DNA of 64,000 nucleotides from Luidia sarsii (taxonomy: Eukaryota; Echinodermata; Asteroidea; Paxillosida; Luidiidae). How positions within the stretch are numbered: position 1 is the stretch's first letter; each line of letters opens with the position of its first letter. Under the pieces are notes generated by a model. That model had not been told where the DNA came from. It made no database searches and saw nothing but the letters and a program-made list of their open reading frames with translations. Below, piece by piece: positions 31,560 through 43,800 of this stretch. The stretch spans positions 10,155,055-10,219,054 of the forward strand of contig OX465115.1 of NCBI GenBank assembly GCA_949987565.1, read 5' to 3'. A program made the position numbers and the translations under genes.

Positions 31560-32690
31560 CTGATCTATATACTGCTAAAGACTGCAACTGACCGACCGTG
31601 CCCAGCTGGCGCCATCCTTTATATTCTCGAACCGTGGGTAGTCCATACTGCAAGTTTCAGGTTGCCCATATTTGCAAGGGGAAATACGCATTTTTAACCA
31701 ACTCCCTCGTGCCGTGTATAATTCTTTTTATCTTTAGAGATAAAATGGCTTAATGTTGACTTGACTTGACTGAACAAGAGCAAAAAGCAAAACCGCCCAT
31801 CGCTTAAAGACTCAAGGACTCCATCAGATTTTATTGAATATTTGGAAGTGAAGGTAGTAGTATGAGGACAAAAACCGACATCACCTATGAGAACGTTCGA
31901 AATAAAAATACATTTCTGGTGAGTAGTGGGATTTGGCATACAAAATAAAATGGAAACTCGGGAAAAATTCCTTCGTGAAATCATGACATATTTTTGGTCA
32001 AAACGGAGGAAAACTCAAAATCCTACCATGTGCAACCAAGTACTGATTTCCGGAGAAAAATGTCTGTAGTCTTTGGTGTTTCACTACATGATGTTAATAG
32101 GATCAGGAAGATTCAACAAGATTTGTTGTCCATCAGCTATGATGTTGTAAGCCCAAAATGTGTTTCTCCCTTTTAATGTTCTTGAGAGAAATAAGGTTAT
32201 ATGATGTAGCCCCGTTCAATTGCAAAACCTGCAGACATAAATAATGTGTATGATGTTGTCCATTTAATCAGAAACATTTAACTTGCCAGAATTGCAAACG
32301 GGTAATACAAATATACTTTGCAATACACATGATTATATTTTTAAAATGTTTATATTGATATGCACACATGAGTTTATTGTTTACAACGTAACAGGTATGT
32401 AGCAAAGACATACAGTGTGACTGTTTTTATTACAATTTATTACATATTATTTTATTCAATTTGTGATTGTATTTAGAAATAATAAAACAATGTATTTTGT
32501 TCTTTAACCTTGGCTTCGATGTCAGCTTCTTAAATCTGCTTCTCGTTGCTTAAGCCTATACCACACCCGTGTATGAAGACAGTTTGAACCCATGATTTTT
32601 ATTCAGGAATTCCAGTTACTATTACGCGATCCATGTATAGGTGCAAAGTTGTAGATATACTGTACATGTATGCGGCTGCAAATGTTGGAA
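31560..32690. other. No gene recognised
   Basis: AT-rich; frames are short and lack motifs. Nothing supportable. Confidence 0.35.
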
Positions 32691-32694
32691 TGGT

Positions 32695-33100
32695 ACATGT
32701 ACGTTCAGAAGACGTTCGTAAAGGGTCGCCACTTTCATATATGCACGTTCAGACAACGTTCAGAAGACGTGTGGAAAGGGTCGCCGCTTTTATATATGCA
32801 CGTTCAGACAACGTTCAGAAGACGTTCGGAAAGGGTCGCCACTTTCATATATGCACGTTCAGACAACGTTCAGAAGACGTTCGGAAAGGGTCGCCACTTT
32901 CATATATGCACGTTCAGACAACGTTCAGTAGACGTGCGGAAAGGGTCGCCACTTCCATATATGCACCTTCAAACAATGTTCAAAAACGTTCGTAAATGGT
33001 CGCAGGTTTCATATATGCACGTTCAGACAACGTTAAGAAGACGTTCGAAAAGGGTCGCCAGTTTCATATTACGAACGTTCAGACAACGTTCAAAAAACGT
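32695..33100. repeat. 60-bp tandem repeat
   Basis: About six units, each with ACGTTCAGA, ACGTTCGGAAAGGGTCGCCA and TTTCATATATGCACGTTC. Because 60 is a multiple of three, long repetitive frames result (for example RKGSPLSYMHVQTTF). I do not regard these as genes. Confidence 0.9.
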
Positions 33101-33482
33101 TAAGCAGACGTCATCAGTGAACGTCCTGTGGACGTAAAGTGGTGGTGCAAATTAACGGAAAGTGAACGTCGAATGGCTACGTCCAGCGAACGTTGCTGCA
33201 GACGTTAATCATCCGTTCAGAAAACGTTACAACGAACGTCATTAGTGAACGTCCTGGGGACTTAAAGTGGTGGTGCAAATTAACGGAAAGTGAACGTCGA
33301 ATGGCTACGTCCAGTGAACGTTGCTGCAGACGTTTATCATACGTTCAAAAAGCGTTAGAGCGAACGTCATCAGTGAACGTCCTGGGGACGTAAAGTGGTG
33401 GTGCAAATTAACGTAAAGTGAACGTTGAATGGCTACGTCAAGTGAACCTTGCTGCAGACGTTTATCATACGTTTACTGAACA
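33100..33482. repeat. ~130-bp tandem repeat, three copies
   Basis: Each unit includes GTGAACGTCCTGGGGACG, GTGGTGGTGCAAATTAACG, GAATGGCTACGTC and TTGCTGCAGACGTT. It directly abuts the 60-bp array and shares its dense AACGT/ACGTT words, so both probably arose from one ancestral short repeat. Confidence 0.88.
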
Positions 33483-33796
33483 TTCATTGCTAGCTGGGAC
33501 GGACTTCATAGAAGTGATGACAAATAAAAAGTCCTAGTATCAGACAGACTGAAATGTTCAGACATTTTAGAAAATATGACATCCACAAATTTGTGAAAAT
33601 GTCCAGACAAGCACATTTCAAGAATAAAAATGGCACGTTGTCAAACTTTAACCCGTTTTTTTTTTCAAAATGGATATTTTAGAGTTGCTTTGTTTTGCCT
33701 TAGAGGGGCCGTATAGCCTCTAGCAACCAATTAGTTACTAGCCAATAAACGTGTATGGCGGCGAAAGTCAGACTTATTGGAATATATTGCTGTAAG
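33483..33796. other. No gene recognised
   Basis: Unique-looking AT-rich sequence between the satellite and the Penelope-like pol. Nothing supportable. Confidence 0.35.
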
Positions 33797-35575
33797 CTAA
33801 ACCAGTTTTTCAGTGTCTGGGGTGACAACTAGAGGCATGGAGATAGTGATGAGTGTCGGTGGGCTTAGAATACAAGTCAGTATTAAGTGTGTCGAGGTCT
33901 TTCCGGACGGTGACATCCAGAAAGTGGGTCTGCTGGAGAGAGTGTTCCCATGTGAATTTGATAGTGCTGTGGAAGGAATTGAAGTGGTCAAAGGAGGAAT
34001 TCAAGCTGCTACCGTCCCTAGTCCAAATGAAGAAAACGTCATCTTTGTATCTCCACCAAATCCAAGGACGACATGGAGCCTCACTGAGCATGCGTTCCTC
34101 AAGGTCACCCATGGAGAGGCAAGCAAAGGAAGGGGCGATGCGCGTGCCCATGGCAGTGCAATGCACCTGGAGACTGGAGATCGTGCTTGCCAAGAAAAGA
34201 TAAAATGTTCTTGGACAGCTCTAGACTCATGGAGAGTGGTTAGTTCAGAGATGGGGGAGAAGACTGTTTTCCTTTGGTCAGCTTGAATGCCTTCTTCCTG
34301 GGGGATGTTAGTGTATAGAGAGGAAACGTTAATGGTACCATTTATGGCAGTGGTAGGAGTTTGATCCTTGACACTTTCCAACTTTCGCAGAAAGTCGGGA
34401 GTGTCATGGACGTAGGAGGGGATTTTGGGAACCAATGGTCTGAGAAAAGAGACATGTGTTCCGTAGGTGAACCATTGCCAAATATGATGGGTCTGCTGGG
34501 TTGTTGCCCTTAATAATTTTCGGGAGAAGGTAGAATCTGGCAGTTGTACAATTGATTGGTGATATAAATTTGTGAGCATTCTGAATCAGTTGATCACGTG
34601 ATCGCATGTCATCCAAAACTTCCTGAATTTGCTCTGAAAATTTGCCAGTGGGTTAGAGTCCAGACAATTATAGTGCCGGGGATTGTTTAGTTGGCGATTG
34701 GCTTCATCACTATATTTTTGGCGATCCATGATTACTGCGGCTGACCCTTTATCTTCTGGCTTGATAATGATGTCACCACGGGAACTTAGAGTGTTGAGAG
34801 CAAGACGTTCTTCCCTAGGGAGATTTTCGTGGGGCTTACGGGTAAGATGAGAGGAGTTGGAAACTTGAGAACTGACTGCTTGCACATATGTGTCAAGGGC
34901 TGGAAAACGGTTCTGGGGGGGACCAAGGTGCTTTTTACTCAGAAAAAGTTCTTCTTTACGGGAACCAGAATCGAAGAAGAACTCAATCAGACAAAGTCTG
35001 CGGTAAAACTCAGTGAGATCTTGAATGAACATTACTTGGTCTATACTTTTGGGGAGTCGGACAAAAGTTCAAACCCTTAGAAAGCAACGTATGCTCTGCG
35101 TCAGTTAGAGAAGAATAGGAAAGGTTGACAACAGTGTTAGTTGGGGTAATGGTGTAGACTGGGGACTGCTGTCTGAAGCGGTTGTGTCTGCGTTGTTTAA
35201 CAACAAGGCCACCAATCTTCTTGTTTCTCCTGTCGGTGAGAACAGAGTTGAGGTTAGAGATACCTTTCTCAATCTCATCACTGAGATCCTTGTACTGGCT
35301 TTCAGAACAGCGGGAGCGGAGATTGGAGTCCAGATTAGCAATGTCCCAGTGGACAGCCTGAAGGGTGATTTCACATTGCTCAGAGAGGACCTTAATGAGC
35401 TGAATGGAAGCCCTATATAGAATTTGATTCCATTTTTTCTGTAGGTTAGGGAAAGTTTTCCAATTTGGGGGTGTGAAATATCTGTAAGCCAGTAGGGATC
35501 AGGTGAGAGACTGAGAAAAAGTTGTAGTTGTCTAGATGGAAGGTGTACCGAAGAGCCTTTTCTTGCAGTTTCCAA
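33797..35575 (-). mobile_element. Penelope-like element pol (decayed, 3'-truncated)
   Basis: Minus-strand fragments, in order. The N-terminal region has LQEKALRYTFHLDNYNFF and later EHTLLSKGLNFCPTPQ, whose frame contains stops. Next come SSRGDIIIKPEDKGSAAVIM at about 34,740-34,800 and the RT palm entry YTNIPQEEGI. Then come CTAMGTRIAPSFACLSMGDL, the catalytic RYKDDVFFIW (DD dyad), and the thumb blocks HFLDVTVRK and TDLYSKPTDTHHYL, closing SCHPRH at about 33,811. These are hallmarks of Penelope-like reverse transcriptases, which prime at DNA ends and usually carry a C-terminal GIY-YIG nuclease. That domain is absent because the copy stops near 33.8 kb. Several frameshifts and stops make it a pseudogene. 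Confidence 0.88.
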
Positions 35576-35747
35576 AGTTTAAAAGATACAGGTGAGGTTA
35601 TTCATGTTAGTAGGAGCAAAAAAAGGAGACAAACACAGAATATTGACTTTCATACCAACGGACGGACAGACTTACATACATACGTAGACAGGTCAGCAAG
35701 GAGGATCACCACGATATGATATAGCAAAATAAGGAAATGACTTAGAG

Positions 35748-36125
35748 TTGCAAACTGCTTACTGACTAAAATTACCACGTCTAAGCCGTGAGAAAATATG
35801 GATGAAGCGTCTTCGGACTATCCAACCACATGGTCTCAACATATGACTAACACCATGCAGCTTTCTAATAATCCTTCTATGTGTTCACTCCTTCGCACTT
35901 CTCTCTTTTAGCTTCTCCCTCTTCTCACAAATCCCTACACTACTCCTCGTCCTTCACTTTGATCTCACCCTACCAGCTTTACTCTTTCACCTCTGTTTCT
36001 CATCCGTGTCATATTCACTCTCTTCCCCCTTCCTTAGTGTACATGTAACTGTGTTGTCCTTGTCACTCTGCCTTTGAGAAAGGTCCTGCTAGGATCGAAA
36101 CGTCAGGCCCACTAAATTTTAAGAA
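35748..36125 (+). mobile_element. Penelope-like element 3' end
   Basis: It begins with the inverted tip GTTGCAAACTGCTTACTGAC, encodes the terminal pol residues EKIWMKRLRTIQPHGLN, and continues with the pyrimidine-rich 3' UTR. The stem GGTCCT-GCT-AGGATC and GAAACGTC at 36,078-36,100 follow, stopping after CTAAATTTTAAG. The distal tip present at 15,258 is missing. Confidence 0.72.
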
Positions 36126-37524
36126 AGATGGGCTTAATTGTTATGTACGTACGCTGCTGCAAAAGAACATCTTTATTTCATCGGCGGAAAACCACAATAG
36201 AAATGCAAGAGGTATTGTTTTCCAGAAATGAACAGAAGACAAATATATGGAATTGTTAATAACATACATGTAGGACACTAAAATAGATTGACGATTGTAA
36301 CCAATTTCCTTTAGTCTAAACGAAAAGATCTAGATCAATCGTATCCTTAGACGGTGAATTTCACTTGCCAGCATAGAAACACATCCACGAAACCAATGGC
36401 AAGTGGTCAAGGTGAGTTGGGGCGTGTTTTATTTGACTGCTCCTTCGCCCGCCTATTAGGACGACCAAATAAACCTGGCAAATAGAGCTCTTGTCACGCT
36501 GTAAAGGATATTTCACGACACTACCTCTCTTTACTGCTGTGAAACTCAGCAACCGTAAGTCATTGAGGTTGGCATTCACGGAGGAATGATTTCAGAGACC
36601 TCTATTCCAATGATTCCCCAGCAGCTGTAGATTCTACCAAACCCTCGGATAATAATTCGTAACACATAGTGAATGCACACTCACTCCTTGTTGCGTTTCG
36701 TTTGGGAACCTCTGATATCCTTGTCGCTGGTATATAATTATTATGAATCCAACTCATATGTACTACCGAACTGTCTATACACGTAGAAGATGTTTCGAGC
36801 GTTATTTTATAAAATAACAGGTCGGTTTGGAGGAGGATTTGGCTTAGCATTGAGATAATCATATATTATTAACAGCGTACAAACAGTTCGTATGTACAAT
36901 ATGTATTCAGGTTCTAATCTTGTTAATCATATCATTGATTAGATCGTTTCGTGGCGTTAGAATCGCGCTGCACAGTGTATGTCTGGGTGTGTGTTGTATA
37001 ATGAGGACGAATTCTATCATGGATGCCGTGTGAGGCACGTAATAAGACATCACCCTTCACGCTGTGGGGATTGTTGTGCACGTTGTTGTGGAGCGTTGGC
37101 ATGGGAATATTTTACCTGTATTTGGATATGTGAGACAGGGTAAATATTTGATTACGCTGAAAATCCTTGAAAGCGCATGGAATATGCGGGCAATTGAGAG
37201 CCGACGCCTCCATTTTAGTGAACATAATGCAATTCGCAAACAGATCTGGTATTAAGGGACCCTATTATGCATTTCATTCGCTCTACTTAATGAGTGACAG
37301 GCATAGCAGTTGACGCTAATCAGCTCGGCTTTCTTCATCAAAGAAGTTCGTAATGAAGGGTTGTCTAAAACGAACATTGCATTAAATATCCCCGACCAAA
37401 GAAGAAAACAAAATTTTATGTTAAATTTTTCAATAGCCAAATTAGTCCTAAAGAGAAAAATCATCCCTTCAGCAGCGACGATGCTTAAACCAACCAAATG
37501 GATACATATGCAGGGTGGTTTCAT
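36126..37524. other. Intergenic upstream of gene 4, no gene recognised
   Basis: Short overlapping frames with no domain. Nothing supportable before the promoter block. Confidence 0.4.
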
Positions 37525-37701
37525 GAATAAGTAATAAGGGCGGTGTCAAAAAGGTAGTACACGTCATCACGTCTGTATTATTCAGGCAGTTATATTAGAG
37601 CTCCTCTATACAACTGCTTGGATTCCAATTCGTACAGCATCTGCGTCATCCAACGGATGATGTTGGGTCTATTGGAATGAGACCCTGTTTTCATTTGTGA
37701 T
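37525..37701 (+). promoter_or_regulatory. Conserved upstream block of gene 4
   Basis: Counterpart of the 177-bp block upstream of gene 1. It has ATAAGTAATAAGGGCGGTG, CACGTCATCACGTCTGT (paired ACGT cores), CAGGCAGT followed by TATATTA at 37,591-37,597, CTGCTTG, CATCTGCGTCATCCAACGGA and TTTTCATTTGTGAT. The TATA-like box is about 230 bp before the ATG. It is the only non-coding stretch this well preserved between the two genes that I noticed. Confidence 0.65.
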
Positions 37702-37822
37702 GATTTTTCGTTATTTGTGATACCGCGGGTATGTGATCGAACTTCGTTTTATTATCACCCGTAAAATCCGTCATATCTACTGGATTGTACTGGTAGTCGT
37801 AGCGTAGGTACAGCGTCCTGTG

Positions 37823-40800
37823 ATGGCGTCCATACGGCGATCAAAAGTTAGAAATATCTGCTGGATATGCTTCGCTGTAGTCCTAATGACATCAAGACTC
37901 AAAGGTAAGCTCATTGTGAATAACTTGCCAATAAATCGTTCAATACATACAGCATTGTTTTAGTGATCATAGAAAGTTAGCCTTCATTTCAAACAGGCCT
38001 GTGGTTAATTTTTTATAGGAGACTGACTCGACAAACATCAGCCTTTTGTGTCACTTGTCATGGTAAGCTCGGTTAGGTGCAATATTGACAATAAATTATT
38101 TGTCTCAATACCACTACGGTAAGGAACCAATTACTTACCCCTACCGGCAAAATAATGCTCGCTTGACGATTTCTTACTATGTGTCTTACGCTCGTTTTGA
38201 TACCTGTTTTGTCCCTATAGAGCATACCTATCTGGTGTTATATGCAAATTAGTATGTGGAGGTCATTACGATTGCATGGGTGTGTACAATTTAAAACTGT
38301 CGGATAGTGGCTTGCATTTTTTTTGGTATCATGCTCAATAATTGACGTCGTACTGATTCCATGCTTCTGTGTAATTCTTTGAGAAGCTAATTGAAGTTAT
38401 GAAAGAATGAAAAAGATAACAAACAACGACAACGATAACATCATGATTTATAAAATAATTGTAAGATTGTTGTTGTATTGGGAAGTTCAATCTTAGATGT
38501 TCAGAACTCACTAGGGAAACTGTATCCTATTTTGACACAGTTTCTTCACGTTTTTATAATTTGTTAACGTTGAACTTATAAAATTGATTCAAATCAACCA
38601 TGCAATCTGATACATCAGTTAAAAATCTCTTTACACGTGAATCAGAATAAATATTATTCTTCAAGTTCATTGGACCTTCCTGTCTAACGCCCCCCCCCCG
38701 AGTCCCCTTCCATCATTTTCATTGAGCAAAACATCCTACTTAGTGCTAGTCAGAAGTTCGTTCAAATGCCTGTGCTTAACCCCTTTGAGTACAGTTTTAG
38801 AACAGATACTACTATCATTGCATCGTCATGTCTGCCTTTAACGCCAGGTACAACGAGACGAGAGAGGAGAGAGAGGAGAGAGATGAGGAGAAAGGGAGGA
38901 GAAGAGAAAGAAGGGGAGAGGTTGGGAGAGAGAGGTGGGGAAAGGCAGAAATGTGGGGAAAGGGAAAGAGGGATAGATGGGTATAGAGAGAGAGGGAAGA
39001 GATGGAGAGGAAAGGAGAGGATTATGGGTAAAATTTATACAGTGTGAATTCATATTCTGTCAAGAAAACCTTTTTTCCTCCGGGGTAACATTTCAAGTTG
39101 TTAGTCCTCTTCATCCAGACCTAGTAGTGAATATGACCTTTTTTATTATTGTGAATAATAAGTGAATAATAAGACTTAAGGCTTTGCATGGTGGATGAAT
39201 CTTTATAGGAAGGTTTGCGGTGACACCATGTATAAGGTATCTTAAAGAAGAGGTGTGGTGATGACGGCCAGAGTATACTGGTCGAAACGTCAAGTTACCA
39301 CTCAGGTTCTTTTCAGAACCACACCTCTTCTTTAAGAGACCTTATACATGGTGTCGCCGTAAACATGTTCGCGTTCTGCATGGAACCTGTGATTATCACC
39401 ATAAAAAATACACCTACTTCTCTGAATTGCAGTGCTTGTTTCTAAACAGAAAAACACGGTACATGTTTGCTACGTTTTATTTTCCTAAAGATGTTCAGGA
39501 AAAGTTAAAATAAATGATTTGGTTTCGTACATACTATGAATTTTTGCGTCGAGTAACATGTCATTCGATGCAAGTTTACCCTAACTGACTAAATACTCAG
39601 TAGGCCTACTAACTGCGATTCTAGTCTCTCTCGAGCCGCCTGTTTTTTTCAGCAGGCAATCGGGCAAAGCATTGAGCACTGATTGTATATTACGTCGAGT
39701 ATAACAAACCTTCATTCAAATACATTCTAGTTCGACGCAAACATCATAATATGTCACACATAGAGTCTGACATGATCGGAGCTCCTGTTTGAATAAAATT
39801 ATGATTCAAATCAACGTTATTCAACGTCCTAAATAAATAAAATTGTTTGTAGAATTCCTTGGAACAGAATAAAATCTCAACCAGTCATTACGAAACCATT
39901 GATAATTATTATGCAACTGGTAGACTTGTTGACTACATCACTTTTCTCCATATAAAGATACTATTTAGATGTTTTTTTCCCGTCTGTCACCCACACTTTC
40001 TGTTGACCTATCTGTCTTTTAAGTTAAATTCACGAGTCATTCACGTTTTTCCGAAATGTTTCGGGAACCAAAATGATATCGTTCATATATCTCACCAACT
40101 AGTGAATACATTTTATATGACCATTACCACGGTCGTTGTGGATAAGGTCAAGTTTGTTATCAATACGAGAATGTTATTCAATGAGATTTGGCCCTGTTCG
40201 ACGTAAAAAAAACCCATAATACTCAGTGTTTTGCCTGATGCCTGAAGATTTTTTTAGGCAGCTCGTGCGGGAATCGAAACCACGACTCCTGCACTCCAGT
40301 GCGTCAGTGCACACTGCATGGCGGTAGTCGCGGGTTCTAGTTCCGCCCGAGCTGCATAATTAAGTCATCAGTCATCGGGAATATACACTGAACCTTTAGT
40401 GTCTATTACGTCTAGTAGGGAAACACGTCGTAGAAGTACATTAACGACGCAAAACGTTCCGTTATAGAACATAATAATCAGTTTCATAACCAGGTTAAAA
40501 GTCAGACCCTAAAATTTCGAGCAACCAACATTGATTAAGTAGACTTGTAACCCCTTCAATAGAAATCAAGATTTAGCAGGAATTATGTTTATTGGTACAC
40601 TAAAATCCAAGATCAAACATAATATTGTGTTTCAGAATTATTTTAAGTGTGTTTTATTAATCAAAGAGACATCAAATAGGAAGGGGGAGTAGCAGGGAAA
40701 TGGGTGACAGACAGAGGACAAACCTGGTTAAAAGAAGAAATATGTCTTGTCAAGTCAAGAAATGCATTGCCAAAGCCCGTTCCATTCCTAAAAATGTGGC

Positions 40801-43800
40801 ATAACAAAAACCTCCGACCCAAAAGATAGTCCTAAGGTTCCCTTACTCACCTCATACCATCCATGTCTGTGTAACCTCCTGACGGAAAGCGGAAAATCTA
40901 CTTGTTTGTTTATATATTTACGTTTTCCACCGCGAAGCGGAAAAGCTATTGTTTTTGTTCTGATTTTGTTTCTTCTCTTTCTTGTTGGAAAAATCCAATA
41001 GACTTTGTACAGGGGCTTTTTGGTTGCCATTTTGGCCATTGAACAAACTAAGTTTTTATTTAATTTTGTCAAATGCAACGCGCCCTAGCTGATATTATAC
41101 ACACTATCCTTGAAAACGCAATGTTGTCATTACGTGTCAAGTAGCAAAGTTCAAACCCAATTATCAGCAAAAGTATAATTACATTATTTTGGTTTCAATT
41201 CTGCACTGCATCTAATTTGGGAAAATGTGTATTAAGAATATGTCATTATATGATTGTAATGCCCTCTCATACCCTCTCTTATATTATTATAAGGTCATCA
41301 ACTCTTCAGATTGAAATATTCAATTGAGCATATTTGGGCCAAAATGTTATTGCGCATTCATGATATCATCAAAAAGCGTGATTTTAATCACACCTTAGAC
41401 ATTAGTCAATTTTGTAAATTTGGTAGGCAGTTAGGTATTGTGCTAGACACTCAAAGTCTGAAGGTTGGCACCAATTGAGCAATGTTTCGAATTGTTATGA
41501 ATGTTTGACTATTGTCATGAGTAAACAAAACGATTTGGTTATTAAGTGTAGGTAACTTTATTGATGGCGCAATTATAAAATTAACGTTAACACGAAATGT
41601 TTTATTAGAAGCGAATTATACTGTTCAAATTATTGTTGCTATGAGAGATCATATTCTTATTGTTTTCCTACATTTAAACGGATATTCCACATCACTTCTA
41701 CTTGGCTGCAATTATTGGGATGTTAGGATGACCCTTTATCTATGGCAAAGATCGATACCAATTTTGAAAATCAAAATCGGCAATTTCAAAGACCGTAGTA
41801 GAGGATATAAAGGCCAGATCGGTCTTATAATTTCAGCTGATTTTTTTCAGTAAAAAATGTATTTTTTTGTGCAGCTAACAAAGCGCATGGAAGCAACACA
41901 AAGACCCTTTACTTCGGTCCCCCTCCTGAGCCAGTTCCCGGGGAGCACTGGATGCAAACAGCTGCTCGAGAAATACGCAAGAGATGTTCAGGTAGGTCAG
42001 GAAGTACATTATTTTATTGTCTGCATGTGATTTGTCTAATAAAAACATGATTTGGTGGCCTGAAAGCTAGAAATGTCATTGTCAATACAAAGTTAAAATG
42101 GTGTCAAAAAGGAAGCGGGAAGACTTGGACCCGCAAACAATTTGTTCATAAGTTTCAACATCCGTTCTTTAATTTAAGATTTGATTGAGGAGATTGTTAT
42201 TAGTAAATAATGGTCAGATACTCAAGTGCTATACTTGCTGATGTATAGCTATTTCATTGCACTAGTATTTAAAAAGGATTTCCAATGGTTTTATATAGTT
42301 TCATTAGTAGGCCAAACAAAAACAATTTTATTGGCTGAATTTTCCCGTGGTAGAAATAAGGGGCATTTTCTCTCAAACCCGAGACAGCCCGTTTTCCAAA
42401 AAGCGTGAGATCAACTCCTAACTTTAGTTCGGGCTTGTGAGGTAAATTAGAAAAATTATGTCATAATAAATATAAAGCGATGCACTGCAAACACCAGAAG
42501 CAACCGTGTACTGTGGGCATGTATGTCGGCTCCCTACTCCGATCGGTATGACGATAAAAGTCTAAAATGTTTAACAGTGAGTAAGAAGGCTACATTTTTC
42601 GTAAATATCCAAATTCGGGAATGATGGCGTATTTGACTTGATAACGATAAAGCACAGCATAAGTCGACAGAGGCTACAGTGGAGGACCTAGCCGACACCT
42701 TTGACTTTAAGCCAAAACAAGGACAATAAATCCACGGCGTATGGTGCTGGGATTTGTTTTCTGTATTCTATTAATCCTTCCGATCCCAAATTAGTTTCAA
42801 ATCTCATATAAAAAGGGATATTTATGAAAAGGATATCAAACTCAAGTTACTTAATGACGAGTTTATTATTGCATTCTCTAGCTGGCATGCATAATTGATA
42901 GCAAGTCCCGACAGTCTCTTGAAACAATGGATTACATACTGGTGTTTATTGACGCACATTATTTTCTACTTTCTACTTATCAATTAAATATTTATCTAAA
43001 GATGTATTTCAGCATCTCACACTTAGAGATTGTCCAGCAACATTTCTAAATTCAGTTATTGTTAAATTTCCAATGTTAGCCCATTCTTCAAGGCAGACCG
43101 TGGAAGTATAAAACACTTGAATACTGGAGATTAGCAATCAAGCCTTTGATTTATGATATAATTTCAAAAAGTAAATATGTTCCCTACTTACCGCATAATG
43201 CAATATTTGTATTTTTGTGTTATTCTACATGGCATGATATGCAAAGAAAATAATAAAACATTTCATAGTGCACTAGCGGTATGCGTCGCCACCGATGTCT
43301 CTAACTAAACATGAGACATTTAAGTGGTTTTTAGGGTACTGTGTGCATCATTACGCGGAAAGAATAGCACACGGAGGGTCCTACTTATTACATTAAACAC
43401 ACTCTAACAACTTCAAAAAATATGTATCTTGCACAGATGTATCTTCATAATACTGAATAGCTTATTAAAGGACATATATACTGGGCAACTTGACGGGTTT
43501 TACAAAAGGCATGTACAAAACATAATTACTTCCCCTCTCGCTAATGGTGCGGTCCATTGCGGTTTGCTTTTTGGAAGTCGTTAGTGAACTGAACCAATCA
43601 AAGAAAAGTAAACTCGAAAAATGAAACGATTGATAGGAATCGACCCGAGATACAGATTTCACTCCAAGTTTTATCCAAGCGTTTTCATGTACAATGTTAT
43701 TGCTTTTACTGGGGTCATTAAAACACCATGCACATAATCATAATGAGCGTTTCGTAAACTCGAGAAAAAGCATTTCTCGGAAGCAATAAAATGTATACTT

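Noticed and set aside
32633..33137. Two overlapping frames of 120 and 155 codons with 20-residue repeats
   Set aside because: They arise from a 60-bp satellite whose period is divisible by three; both frames are equally open and neither has a domain.
32695..33482. CRISPR-like array
   Set aside because: Repeats are contiguous without unique spacers, and the context is eukaryotic with introns and retrotransposons.
33810..34286. Plus-strand frames of 116-157 codons opposite the Penelope-like RT
   Set aside because: Antisense shadows of the minus-strand RT motifs (RYKDDVFFIW, TDLYSKPTDT).
40258..40355. Functional tRNA gene
   Set aside because: T-arm-like words are present on both strands but no complete cloverleaf with an anticodon arm and D arm could be drawn.
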